A DNA stretch of 64,000 nucleotides from Sinohyriopsis cumingii. Lineage: Eukaryota > Mollusca > Bivalvia > Unionida > Unionidae. A model generated the notes under the pieces. It worked only from the letters and a program-made list of their open reading frames with translations. It was not told the DNA's origin and searched no databases. The translations under genes were made by a program, and so were the position numbers. Below, one piece after another: positions 35,948 through 47,724 of this stretch (position 1 is its first letter; each line of letters starts with the position of its first letter). The DNA lies in NCBI GenBank assembly GCA_028554795.2, contig CM068831.1:34097144-34161143 (forward strand), read 5' to 3'.

Positions 35948-37214
35948 TGAGTCAATATGATAAGAACGTCGTCACAGTTCCTCTGTAAAAGAGCCGGATG
36001 AGGGTGATGATGATTAATATTATTACTATTCTACGAGATTATATCGTACTTTGTTGTCCTAATGTCACCAAGTCAATTCAATGGTGTTGATTAAAATGAT
36101 TTATGTTAGTCATTCTGAACATATTTCGTCTTAGAAGATAACATATGACAAACGGTAAGACATAATATACAGGTAAACGGTGCGTAACTGGAACAATAAT
36201 AATTCTTTCCTTTGTAGTTATCAAATATCGCCTAATGAAACAACATACATTTTTCTGATCATAATTTTTAGATTAGTAGGTGAACAAAATAAACTGTCAA
36301 AGAATATTCGTGTAAAAGCCATTATTTATTAATTGTTTATGAATTTTGTATCAAGTCAAAATTGATTAAAAATGTAATCGTCTATAAGAAACCACTGAAG
36401 ATAATTTAATGTTGGTTGTTACCTACGGAATTGAAGTTGCTTGAATTGACAGCAACTAATTATAATATGCTGACGTAACTAGTAACGATTCTATAATAGG
36501 CCGATGCACAAATAATAGTAGAAATCAAGATACTGGTGAATGAAGTGGCATCGTTTAAGCTAACGTAATAAGTAGAAGGCTAAAGGTTAGGCAGTGCTAT
36601 CACTTATGTTCGCTCTGCACGGATCGAGACCGTCCCAATGTTAATAACTGTCCTTCGTCTCTCCAGTTGGAAATAATGCAGATGTATGTATATACGAGAT
36701 GCATATATATAGTTAATCGGTGTCACATTCATTTTAGAAATTCGTTTCAGAACAGTAAAACAAGATCAGCTAGTATCCAAAATGAAAGAATGAAACATTA
36801 AAGTCACGCTGCCATGAAGCTAGAATGGGACTGGAACACATACATTTATTAATTTGGTGTAGTGTGTGTCGCCCTGCTTCGGTGCCACTGGAGATTATGA
36901 CTGTACCATCATAAATGAATGTGAAATATATGAAAGACTGTGGATAAAACTAAGCCATAATCTAATATGTTTAGCTAAGAGAGCATTTATGTAAAGTAAA
37001 ACGTATTGAAATGACCTCGATATTCTTATTATAATTTGTTATTTCCTAGGTGGCCGAATAATTGAACATGTAAATAAACTATTGATATTTCCATTAATTT
37101 GTAATAGCACAGCAACATCGTAAAAATTTCAAACTATTTCTAAAGCATACTACGTTTGGCTTAACTTTCGTGTCCTGTATTATGACACAAAACACCTGCA
37201 CTTATATTTGAGAA

Positions 37215-37216
<2 letters not shown>
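35948..37216. other. No identifiable feature
   Basis: AT-rich, nothing recognised; a pyrimidine tract ending in CAG on the - strand (about 35,985-35,997) is a possible leftover splice acceptor for the YqaJ remnant. Confidence 0.35.

Positions 37217-37280
<64 letters not shown>
37217..37280. repeat. (TA)n microsatellite
   Basis: About 31 TA units. Confidence 0.95.
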
Positions 37281-37282
<2 letters not shown>

Positions 37283-38620
37283 TCAAAGCTGTACGAATAT
37301 AGTGGAAATAGTTTATTGGTCGTCATTAGAGACCTACCATCCTTACGTAATCGAAAGCATGTGGCACGACAGATGATTCATTTTTGATTCACTACTGATG
37401 AAAGTAAAATTTGCTTGCGTCTTTATATTAAATTTATTATTTAAAATCTGTAGTGAATTGTATTTAGAAGAAAGAAAGATGAATGCTTATAAGTTGTAAA
37501 ATAAGAAACGGATAAAGTAAAACGTCACTGCAGATCGGAATCGCTTAAATAAAATATATGGAGGCCGTATGACAATGGGTATCAAAGCGAATTGCGATAA
37601 TGTCCTTATTACTGGCTTTCTTCTTATTGGTAGGATAGTCAAATGAAGGTCAGTTGTGTGTTAATTCATTGGAATACATGAGGCTACATACAATGCTTTG
37701 GACCAAAGAGCAATAACCACGTAGCCACCTCGAATTCAAAATCAAACTAACTTTGCCACACCATTTCCTAATCTCGCTTTTGCATTATCGTGTTGGCATC
37801 CAATAGTACTTGAATTTTTGTAAGCCAGATACATGATATTATAACTGCTGGAAAATATACCGGTAGTTCTTATATTCTTGACAAAAGAGACATGTATTTC
37901 GTAAACTCTGAGATAAATTTGAACTTTCTGACTGAATTTTAATTATAGAAGTGACCTTGAAATTATACCTTTTTTTGAAAATATGATAACCTCAACTCAA
38001 ATGATAAATATTGATTTGAACACCTTGCAATCACAGTAGGAATATTTTAGATTTTTCTGTGAAAGCCAAACGTAGAGCCCGTAATAAAATGTCTTGAGCA
38101 TAAGTTTTATTCTGAATGACAAAATTGTAAGACAATGCAAATCACTTTAGTTGCAATAAATGAACACATTCTAACGTATACAATTAGCTAATTTCATTTT
38201 TTGTTTTCGTACAGTGATTTTATTTAAAACAAGAATAGTGTGCGTGTATAATATTTTGATTTAATATTAAGATAATTGGAGATTATCAACTTATCTCCCA
38301 AATCAGAACCACTAAAACAAAATATGTTTTGCTTTACCTTTAAAAAAATCATTTATATTGCTAAAATTTCAATTTCCATATTTATTGTTACAGTCTATTT
38401 GGATATGATGTGTTAATCTCCCTCTACTAGTTTTATATATAATACAGCTCTACTCTTGTTCAGTGTACAGCTTGAAATTTCATTTCCATTATACTTCGTC
38501 TACTTAATGGAATCCATTGTTTGATATTAAATGCTTTCACTTCCTCTCTCTAACATAGCTACAGTCGATGTGTCATGTGATGCATTGAATGAATTGTATT
38601 GGGTTTCGTTGCATAAGAGA
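37281..38620. other. No identifiable feature
   Basis: No motif or repeat copy seen. Confidence 0.4.
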
Positions 38621-38930
38621 CCGTTCAGATGGACTAGTGGTTAGGGCGTCCGCCTCGGATGCGGGAGGTCGTGGGTTCGATCCCCAGCCTTGGTAGTAAC
38701 AAATGCCTCGCTTGGACCTCAGCATTAAGATGTTAGTGTTAGGACTGCTCGGACTGGTGTCAGGATAATGTGACTGGGTGGGACATCATGCTACATGTTT
38801 GCGGCATGATGCCCAGTACTAGACATAAAAAGACTGCCACAATGCAGATATCGTTGCGATATGACTGAAAAATTGTTAAATCTACGTTGAAAATCCAAAT
38901 CACACACACTCAGTCAATCATTTAAAGGAT
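38621..38930 (+). repeat. tRNA-derived SINE, best copy
   Basis: The head (38,625-38,695) has GGACTAGTGGTTAGGGCG (box-A-like) and GTGGGTTCGATCCCC (box B). The body reads AGTGTTAGGACTGCTCGG and ACTGCCACAATGCAGATATC; the tail is AAATCACACACACTCAGTC. It is the least degraded of the family in this window and would be transcribed by RNA polymerase III from the internal boxes. Confidence 0.78.
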
Positions 38931-39261
38931 TTAAGTCGCCTACGCAACTAGTGCTTTCGCGACTGTTCATACACACACGCTCTATTTTAATTATATTTTA
39001 CATTAGTTTACTCAGTAAAAAGACATTACGAATGAGGTACCGAATCAAAATACACTTTCCTGTCATAAACATTGAACATATCCATTATTCCTATTTTACT
39101 AGCTTATTGTTTTCGTGTCTTATGTATCAGTCAAATGTATAAAGCATACAACTAAAGTGCAAGCCAATATTTGTTTAACATTAGTTTATTGGAAACACAA
39201 ACTATATTTCTCTGAATTATGGTTATCATGGCATTTATAAATTATGGGAGTAAACAAATAC

Positions 39262-39515
39262 TGTAATGTTATTTGTTATTGAAGAATAACTCTAGAAGGC
39301 GCTCTATAGTATTTATTATATACAAGACATCAATACAGTTTGGAAGGGGAGTAAAGTCTGCCCTGAGTGTCTATTTCCCATGGAACTTAAACCCTAGTGA
39401 ATGTATAACATAAAGCAGCTGTTGGTGTGTATCAGTTCTAGTCCAGTGTGGAATGTCTGATTACTTTTACTGTCAAGTGATATTTCAAAGCTAATTAGAT
39501 TAAGGCTTACACTAC
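39262..39515 (-). repeat. 3' LTR of the Ty3 element
   Basis: In element orientation it starts GTAGTGTAAGCC (probably one base earlier, giving TGTAG...) and ends AACATTACA, so TG...CA. Identical over 254 bp to 43,547-43,800. Confidence 0.9.
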
Positions 39516-39600
39516 ATCTCCCTTCCTGAGAAGTTTACATTAAAACGAAACGTGATCTGATGACCGCATTTCTAAACAAGCTACATCAGCTTAATTTATT

Positions 39601-42600
39601 TTACAAGTTCAGTCTCTCAGGTGGTTTCGACAATCTTCCCGAACGTGTGAAATATCCGTTTTGACTGGTTGGCACTGCTTTGCTTTCATCTGAGTCAGTC
39701 AAAGTATCAGGGTCTGAAGTAGTCACTTTTAGAGGCTCCGATAATGTGGTAGGCATGGGAACTAAATTTCTCCTATTACGCCGTATCTCTCCCTCGTCAG
39801 TTACTACCATGTATGAACGAGGTGTATATGCCTCAGATTTAATTATCCCTGAAGAAAAATGATCTTTAATCCATACTTTATTCCCTACCTGAAGTTTTTT
39901 CATATTTCGGACGCGATGTCGACGATCATAATTTCTCTTTTGAGTTTGCTTTTGATAGTTTTCCGATTTCTTCAGTTTCATTAAATCTGGCCATTTCGGC
40001 TCTAAGTTGTTTGGTGCCATTGGCAAAGTAGTTTGTAATTTTCTTCCCATCAGTAATTCAGCAGGGCTGTATCCATTTGGTAATGGTGTTGCGCGATATG
40101 TCAAAAGAGCTATGTAAGGATCGTTTGCTTTTTTAAGCATTCTTTTAACTGTCTGAACAGCCCTTTCGGCGAGTCCATTGCTCTGTGGATATTTTGGACT
40201 ACTTGTAATATGCCTGAATCCATAACTTTTCGCAAAATCTTTGAGTATTGCGGATGTGTATTGCGGACCATTATCTGAAACTAAAACTTCTGGTATACCG
40301 TGTCGCGCAAAGATTGATTTGAGATGATTGACAATTGCTTTCGAACCTGTGCCTTGCAATTTTGCTATTTCGATGTATCGTGAGAAATAATCAATCACCA
40401 AGAGATATGTTTGACCATTCAGTTCAAACAAGTCTGAAGCGACTCTTTGCCAAGGTCGACTTGGAAATTCATTTGGTATCATTGGTTCAGCTTGATCTCG
40501 TGAGTTTTCGATGCAATTTTGGCAAGACTTTACCAAGTGCTCTAGCTGAGTACTTAGTCCTTTCCACCAAACTGACGTTTTGGCGCGTTCTCGGCATTTA
40601 ACTATGCCTTGGTGACCATCGTGAATTCTCTCTAGGATTTCTCTTTGAAGTGATTCTGGTACGACAAGGCGTGTACCTTTCATTAAAAGACCATTTTGAA
40701 TTGTAAATTCACCTCTATCTGCCCAGTACGATTGAAGTTTTCCGTCAATAGCGGATTTCTCTGGCCACCCCGTTTCACAGAATTGTACAAGTTGTTTGCA
40801 AATCGAATCATTTCGATATTCAGACTTTATTTGTTCAAATCGGGTATTTGATGCAGGCAAATTGCTAACTACGAAATCAACGTAGGCGTTAGTTTCAGCC
40901 TGAAATTCTCTGTCACTCTCAGAGTGATAACTTAAAGGTGCTCTGGATAGAGCATCAGCAGTTAATAGATTTTTGCCAGCAACATGAACTATACAAAAGT
41001 TGAATCTCATCAAACGCATTCTAAAGCGTTGAATTCTAGGGGGTAAATCTCCCAAGATTTTTGTGCTCATTAGTGGTACTAATGGCTTATGGTCAGTTTC
41101 AAGTTTGAATTGTGACCCAATTAAATAGCTACTGAAGCGTTCACAAGCCCAAGTGATTGCAAGGGCCTCTTTTTCTATTTGAGCATAGCGTTGCTCAGTT
41201 TCTGACATACCTCGTGATGCGAACGCCACCGGTCTCAGAGTGCTACCGTGCTTCTGCCGTAGCACAGTACCTAGTCCAAATGAAGATGCATCTGCAGATA
41301 CAACTATTTCTCTATTTGGATCATAATGTGCTAAAGTTGGTGAAGATATCATTTCTTGCTTGATATCTCTAAAAGCTTGTTCTTGATCTGGACCCCAAGT
41401 CCACGAGTTTTTACCTTTCAAAAGCTCACGTAATGGTTTTGATTTTTCTGCCAAATTTGGACTAAATTTGCCAAGCTGATTTGCCATACCGAGAAATCGT
41501 CGTATATCTGTTACGCATTTCGGTATTTCCATTTCCGTTATAGCTTTGACTTTTTCTGGATCAGGTCGGCAACCATTTTCGTCAACAACATGCCCAAGAA
41601 ACCTTATTGATGGTCTCGAAAATTCGCACTTTTCAGCGTTCAAAGTGACGCCGGCCTTTTGAATTGATTTCATTACCATTTCTAGTCTTTCGTCATGCTG
41701 TTTCTGCGTTTCCCCAAAGACAAGAACATCGTCCATATGACAGAGTGTTCCGTCAAGTCGCTCCAGCGTTTCTGACATCCTTTTCTGAAAAAATTCGGGC
41801 GCAGAACTGATTCCGAATGGAAGGCGATTAAAATAAAACCTACCAAAAGGAGTAATGAAAGTTGTAAGGCGGCGTGAATCTTCTGACAGGTTTATCTGCC
41901 AAAAGCCTGAGTTTGCATCAAGTTTGGTGAAAAACTTTGCACCTGCTAGTTTTGCAAGGGATTCTTCAACTGATGGTAGTGGGTGGTTTTCTCTTTTAAC
42001 CGATTCATTCAGTTTTGTTAGATCCACGCAAATTCGTACCGTACCGTTTGGTTTCGGAACAACAACCATTGCCGCGCACCACTCAGTGGGCTCATCTACT
42101 TTTGAAATAACACCTATTTTTTCCATTCTATCCAACTCCTCTTGAACTTTATTCAATAAAGGGATAGGAACCTTTCTTGGGGTAGATAAGGCATAAGGTT
42201 TGGCATTTTTGTCCAGAGTTATGTTATAGAGCCATTTTGTTTTCCCTAGACCTTTAAACAAATTTGGAAATTTCTCGCGATAATCCCTATCTAAATGTAT
42301 GGTATTATCGTGAATTTTGCTTGCATTTTGTGAGTTTAAATCTGAGGCATTTACTGAGGATATATTTACCTGTTCAATTATCTTGAGAGCCTGAATCGCG
42401 GGCCTGCCCAAGAGTGCCTGATTCAGTCCCTTTACAACAAATATGTCTTGTACACTGAATGCATCGTTTGATTCAAGTCCACATGTGAATTTTCCCAGCA
42501 CTTTAAGTTCAAAGTTTCCAGGTCCATACAGTTTTCGATCAGACTTTGATAGTTTTTGGTCTCCGATTTTTCTTAAATCCCTCTCAGGAATTACAGTCAC

Positions 42601-43500
42601 ATCAGCTCCAGTATCAATCTTGAATACAAGTGAAGTGTTGTTTAATCTCACACGCGTTATCCACGGCTGACCCTTCTTCGTGCTAATAGTCCCTAGAAAT
42701 CCAGATTCCTCTCTAGATTCTATTGTGCGAACTGTTGACTTTGTCAAACAGCATTTTGCATAGTGTCCTCTTTTCTTACACTTGTAGCATTCTGCTTCTT
42801 TTGCTGGACATTGATCTCGAGAATGATTAATTTTCTTTCCACATCTCATGCATCCTTTTCTGCTGACATTATTTTGCTGAACATTTGGGATTTTATGTTT
42901 CTGTTTCCCATATTTCAGTGAAGACGATTTTACTGCATCCATTTCAGACATTCGTTCTCCACTTGCTCGTATCGTTGTTTGTTGCATTTTCACAGCTTCA
43001 TTTTGTCGAGCTTGACTAACGGCTGACTCTAGAGTTAGATTTGCATCTAACTGCAATTTTTCTGACAGCTTTGAATCTCGCAGTCCAACTACAAGTCGAT
43101 CTCTGATCATTTCATCATGTAGTGGCCCGAAATTACAATTATCTGCTAACACATAGATAGCTGTAACAAAACTGTCCACTGTTTCTCCCTCTTCCTGTTT
43201 TCTTTGATTAAATTTTGCCCTTTCAAAAATTACATTCCTCTTTGGAATGAAATATAGCATGAATCTATCTGTCACGGGCTTCCACTTCTTTTGATTTTCC
43301 TCTGTCAGGTTGAACGAAGACAAAATGTCATCAGCCTCACTTCCCATGGAATAAATCAAGGTATTCACTTGAATTTCTTCCTCTTTTTCACTAAGTCCAG
43401 ACGCTTGCCGAAAGCGTTCAAAGCGCTGAAACCACTTTTCCCAAGTTTCAGGTCTCAAAAAGTCAAATTTGTCCGGATTTGTAAATTGAAATGAAGCCAT
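39601..43500 (-). CDS. gag-pol: Gag-Pol polyprotein of Ty3-type retrotransposon
   Basis: An uninterrupted polyprotein of 1,299 aa from the ATG at 43,500. Gag (to about 215) forms the particle; two cysteine knuckles follow, an irregular one near 217-231 and a good C-x2-C-x4-H-x4-C at 238-251. The aspartic protease has DTGAD at about 296. RT has FTKLDANSGFWQI (about 524-536) and a catalytic CHMDDVLVFG (MDD about 589-591). RNase H has SADASSFGLG (D about 736) and TDHKPL. The integrase has the zinc-binding HDGH ... CQNC (960-996) and a D-D-E triad at about 1,023 (SDLFEL), 1,076 (SDNGPQYTS) and 1,112 (GLAERAVQ). All catalytic residues I can place are present. Gag and Pol share one frame, so expression needs no frameshift. 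There is no envelope gene. Confidence 0.95.
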   Translation of the reverse strand: MASFQFTNPDKFDFLRPETWEKWFQRFERFRQASGLSEKEEEIQVNTLIYSMGSEADDILSSFNLTEENQKKWKPVTDRFMLYFIPKRNVIFERAKFNQRKQEEGETVDSFVTAIYVLADNCNFGPLHDEMIRDRLVVGLRDSKLSEKLQLDANLTLESAVSQARQNEAVKMQQTTIRASGERMSEMDAVKSSSLKYGKQKHKIPNVQQNNVSRKGCMRCGKKINHSRDQCPAKEAECYKCKKRGHYAKCCLTKSTVRTIESREESGFLGTISTKKGQPWITRVRLNNTSLVFKIDTGADVTVIPERDLRKIGDQKLSKSDRKLYGPGNFELKVLGKFTCGLESNDAFSVQDIFVVKGLNQALLGRPAIQALKIIEQVNISSVNASDLNSQNASKIHDNTIHLDRDYREKFPNLFKGLGKTKWLYNITLDKNAKPYALSTPRKVPIPLLNKVQEELDRMEKIGVISKVDEPTEWCAAMVVVPKPNGTVRICVDLTKLNESVKRENHPLPSVEESLAKLAGAKFFTKLDANSGFWQINLSEDSRRLTTFITPFGRFYFNRLPFGISSAPEFFQKRMSETLERLDGTLCHMDDVLVFGETQKQHDERLEMVMKSIQKAGVTLNAEKCEFSRPSIRFLGHVVDENGCRPDPEKVKAITEMEIPKCVTDIRRFLGMANQLGKFSPNLAEKSKPLRELLKGKNSWTWGPDQEQAFRDIKQEMISSPTLAHYDPNREIVVSADASSFGLGTVLRQKHGSTLRPVAFASRGMSETEQRYAQIEKEALAITWACERFSSYLIGSQFKLETDHKPLVPLMSTKILGDLPPRIQRFRMRLMRFNFCIVHVAGKNLLTADALSRAPLSYHSESDREFQAETNAYVDFVVSNLPASNTRFEQIKSEYRNDSICKQLVQFCETGWPEKSAIDGKLQSYWADRGEFTIQNGLLMKGTRLVVPESLQREILERIHDGHQGIVKCRERAKTSVWWKGLSTQLEHLVKSCQNCIENSRDQAEPMIPNEFPSRPWQRVASDLFELNGQTYLLVIDYFSRYIEIAKLQGTGSKAIVNHLKSIFARHGIPEVLVSDNGPQYTSAILKDFAKSYGFRHITSSPKYPQSNGLAERAVQTVKRMLKKANDPYIALLTYRATPLPNGYSPAELLMGRKLQTTLPMAPNNLEPKWPDLMKLKKSENYQKQTQKRNYDRRHRVRNMKKLQVGNKVWIKDHFSSGIIKSEAYTPRSYMVVTDEGEIRRNRRNLVPMPTTLSEPLKVTTSDPDTLTDSDESKAVPTSQNGYFTRSGRLSKPPERLNL

Positions 43501-43534
43501 TTTCAACTGTGATATTTTCAGTCCTGTGTTTTTA

Positions 43535-43546
43535 CCGCTGCCACCA
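43535..43546 (-). promoter_or_regulatory. Primer-binding site candidate
   Basis: TGGTGGCAGCGG directly follows the 5' LTR; the TGG start matches the CCA end of a tRNA primer. Which tRNA it fits was not checked. Confidence 0.6.
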
Positions 43547-43800
43547 TGTAATGTTATTTGTTATTGAAGAATAACTCTAGAAGGCGCTCTATAGTATTTA
43601 TTATATACAAGACATCAATACAGTTTGGAAGGGGAGTAAAGTCTGCCCTGAGTGTCTATTTCCCATGGAACTTAAACCCTAGTGAATGTATAACATAAAG
43701 CAGCTGTTGGTGTGTATCAGTTCTAGTCCAGTGTGGAATGTCTGATTACTTTTACTGTCAAGTGATATTTCAAAGCTAATTAGATTAAGGCTTACACTAC
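43547..43800 (-). repeat. 5' LTR of the Ty3 element
   Basis: Identical copy of 39,262-39,515; it would hold the element's promoter, reading leftward and away from the receptor gene. Confidence 0.9.
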
Positions 43801-43904
43801 GTTTACACTATGTGTAAAAATATATGGATCACATGTTACAACCATGTTTCTGTTTTCGAACAATAAAATGATTATTGATTGATAATTAATTGATCACACA
43901 TAAA

Positions 43905-44196
43905 TGAGCCATCGTCATGCTTTCGGTAAATTTGACACAGTAATATCGTATGATATGTGGGTCGTGTGACGGAGACAGAATTAACAACATGATATATCAC
44001 TATAGCCGTTTTACCATTTCTCTCACGCCCACTATGTTTATCTTCTTTGAAACCCATACACATTCCTCTGAAGATCTAAAAAGGCGCTTTTGAATTTCTA
44101 GTTTCAAATAGAAATGCAATTGCTGAAAATCCAGCCCAATTGTTTGATCGCTTTTCGTATAATGACAATATATATTTTCCTGTCATTCTTCTTCAA

Positions 44197-44269
<73 letters not shown>

Positions 44270-45008
44270 GTCACACGCAGAGAGCGCACGCATTAATCCA
44301 CACTTCAAGCAACATGAACATAATCCTTCATTTTGGGACAACATATTTGCTTCCTTTTCATTGTAAGTGAAATTACTCTTAGAACAAATCATGAATGTGA
44401 ACTGATTGCGATTTTTATGAATCATGTTGGATTAAATCTGATGCACTATTTTTTGACATTCCGTGCTATTATAAAAAGTATTACATAGGTGAAGGTACTA
44501 GACTGATTCATATCCTTCAGATTGATTGTTCCTTTAGTTCAACTTCTTAGGTTTTCCTGCACTTGCCTTTACTTACAATAAAACTTTAACTTAATATTCA
44601 ATTTAACAAAGACTTTCTTTCCTCGTGAACCTTTGTGCTAACAAGTGTTTACTCAAGTGACATTTGTTCGATGTATTGTTGAGCCTTTCTCCGTTATCAG
44701 GGTCTTTAATTCCTGTACAGGATAAAATATTTGTATAAACAACTGTGTGTGACATAAGTTCCTTTCCAACGTTAATCTCACAACATTTTAACTGTGTTTC
44801 ATACTAAAGTGGAACTAAGGACGAACGTGTTTATGAATCAACCATATAGAATGTAAACAACTACTCATTTGTACCATTTACTATATGCATGTCTGATGGC
44901 TCCGAGAATCAACGTTCTTGCCGGCACCGACTATACTGCTCGTTGATATTTGTAAATACCGTCTTACCGTTGGAGCACTTTTTTTGAGTCACGGTTGAGT
45001 GTAAAATC
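43905..45008 (+). other. 5' flank of the Ig receptor gene, shared with inverted copy
   Basis: By eye this stretch aligns with the reverse complement of about 9,257-10,610. It includes GCCGTTTTACCATTTC and AATCAACGTTCTTG blocks and a (CT)n(AC)n run at 44,202-44,270. It presumably holds the promoter and 5' UTR; no TATA box at a convincing place was found. Confidence 0.5.
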
Positions 45009-45069
45009 ATGGGTAGTTTAATCAAGATATCGGTTATTCTTATGTTGTGTGGAATAGGTCAAGCTAAAG
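45009..45069 (+). CDS. Receptor exon 1: signal peptide
   Basis: Starts ATGGGTAGTTTAATC and encodes [20 protein letters not shown]; donor AAAG/GTGAGT. The hydrophobic core ISVVLMLCGIG and small residues before the end fit a cleavable signal. The start is supported by the conserved counterpart at 9,256. Confidence 0.85.
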
Positions 45070-45545
45070 GTGAGTAAAATTGAAATGTGATACAATATAT
45101 GAATGCTTTACGAAACAGTATTACATTTAGAGTATTCTGAGACAAAAAAGAAATACCCGCGATTGCTGAGTTACATATTAAAGGCAATGTAATAAAAGAG
45201 ACTTGAAAATACATTCTGAACTACAAATTAATGTCATGGCAAAATGATGTGTTTAGATATAATGTATTATAAAGTAACAAAAGTCGAAAACATTCTGAAA
45301 AATCATTTTGGAAGACCCACATAGAAGTTAGTATCAATTTAAAGAAGTATTGATCATAATATTTTGATATGAAATAAATATTATCACCCAAAATTAATGT
45401 ATTATAAGAACCACAATTAATTTAGACTTTGAGAAATATTCATTTCGGATACGGTTAGTAAAATATAACATCTGCCTGTACATTAAATGCTGTAAACCTT
45501 TACTGGCCCAATCTAGACACTCCCCCCCCTCTCTCTCTCACTATT

Positions 45546-45620
<75 letters not shown>

Positions 45621-47589
45621 AGAGAGAGACAGACAGACAGAGAGAAACATGTGTGTGTGTGTGTGTATTCCCTTCAGCGGTTAAGAAAGACTGTGGCATC
45701 TTCGAGTGTTTGAAACCCCTAAGACCTAGTCGTATTGCAATTGGGAATGACAGACCAAGATCATATCATTTGTTATATAGATATTTAAAATCCAACTAAG
45801 TACGCCAAATGTATCTGCATGATTTCCAGAACTGATTTTCTTTAACAAAAAGTATTTCCAGACACCTTAACGGTTGAAAGTGAACCTAGAAAGAAAACAT
45901 GCATAGTTTCCTAAAGTTATCATTTGAGAAAATGGAGGTATGTATTTTGATATATGAAAGAGCCAAACGAAAGATGTTCGTACATCGTTCATATATGTAA
46001 TCTGATATGAACTTGACATGATTTTAGACTCTTACAAATGTTCTTAGGTAATGTAAGATCCCTATTCCATCGACATTGAATGAATAATAGATCTCCAATA
46101 GGCAGATGTGTATGTATGTATGTATGTATGTATGTACGTATGTAGGTAGGTAGGTCGGGAGGTAGGTAGGGATGGATGGATGGATGGATGGATGTATGTA
46201 CGTAGGTAGGTTGGTAGGTAGGTAGGTAGGGATGGATGGATGGATGTATGTATGGATGGATGGATGGATGTAATGTATGTATGTATGTATGTATGCATGC
46301 ATGTATGTATGTAGGCATGCACGTACGAACTAAGCATAATTGAAGGCATGATTTGTTTTGTGTTTAACTTCCTATCTGAATCTCACTACTTGTATGATGA
46401 TGTTTCTTACGATGTGTAAAGATAATGATATTATACTGTTATTTTGTTTTTGCATATCTTACAATATTCATAATGAATTTTTGCAGATCGGCTGACAACT
46501 ATTCAGGGAAATAATGTAACCGTTTATATTGATATACATCAAACGGATATAAATACTGATCTGGAAATAAATTTCTCTGGTTACACCAGCAATCTACATT
46601 CCACTAATGTGCTGCTGTACCACCCAGGGAACGGTCGGCAAGAAAATATTTCTATTAACAGTAATTACACTGGCCGAATACAAAGAATCGTCTGGAGCAA
46701 TGTTAATTTTAGTTTTCTGCTACTAAATGCAAATTTCAATGACAGTGGAAAGTATACAGTAAGGTCAACTTCCACTGAGAAAAGGAACAAGAGTGTTCTT
46801 GTTGCAAGTAAGTATTCCTTTAATATCAACATAAACAACTTGTCAAAACTGCATATGTATACTAGAGCAGACTGCCAAACAACGAATATAAACACTTCCA
46901 TTTTAAAACGGTAACAACCCATCTTGATAAACCGCATACAAGTAAATGGTACTAGTCAAATCAGTTTATTTTATCTAATCGCAATAAATATTTTTTATTA
47001 ATTATCGCTCATAGGTGGATGACGGTCATCCTACATTTTTTATTTTAAACGTATTATTCATCATAATATCAACTTCACTAGCCTGATTAGAAAGAGAATA
47101 AAAGAACGCTGATAAACCCACCGTTTTAAAAAAAATTATCTACAGGCGTTGAGAAATGCGGATTATGATCCAGTCAGATTCACTATTTATCGCGTTACGG
47201 AAACTTTGACACATCATTTTGTTATTCATAATCGAATGATCTTATAGTGTCATATGATTGATACACCTATTCAATTTTTATGATTTCGTGTATGATACAA
47301 AATACAAATAATAGTGCGCGTTTTCAGATGATCACGTCACACAAAATAAACTAACTTGTACATGAACGCAAAAAAGATGGTTAGTATATACGTTATAAGA
47401 AAATGAAGCTCAGGTTGGGTTAATGAAGAGAATCATACCGTAAAGAGCATCTTCTAGAAATAAAAAGAAAGTGAAGGTAGAAAAAAATAATTAATACGTG
47501 TTTTCTTCCAGACAGGTATTTCCGTTGATTCATTTTTCAACAAAACCAGGTTTAAATTGAACACGATGTGAAAAATGCACACAGACTAA

Positions 47590-47632
<43 letters not shown>

Positions 47633-47651
47633 CATGGATGAATATAAATAT

Positions 47652-47724
<73 letters not shown>

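Larger units (their letters stand above)
39262..43801 (-). mobile_element. Full-length Ty3-type LTR retrotransposon
   Basis: A complete-looking element of about 4.5 kb on the - strand with two LTRs of 254 bp that are identical by my reading, one open gag-pol ORF, a primer-binding-site-like TGGTGGCAGCGG directly after the 5' LTR (43,535-43,546) and a purine tract GGAAGGGAGA directly before the 3' LTR (39,517-39,526). I see no convincing target-site duplication (flanks AAATAC and GTTTAC). Identical LTRs plus an open ORF indicate recent insertion. A single-ORF gag-pol with about 1,300 codons resembles Steamer-like elements of molluscs; that family placement is inference. Confidence 0.9.

Noticed and set aside
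38621-38695. Functional tRNA gene
   Set aside because: Has box-A and box-B-like segments but no acceptor-stem pairing and a SINE body follows; treated as a SINE head.
39680-42670. Several + strand frames inside the Ty3 element
   Set aside because: Shadows of the antisense gag-pol ORF.
46024-46349. His/Tyr/Pro/Ser-rich frames on the - strand
   Set aside because: Direct translations of the GTAT/GGAT tetranucleotide array.
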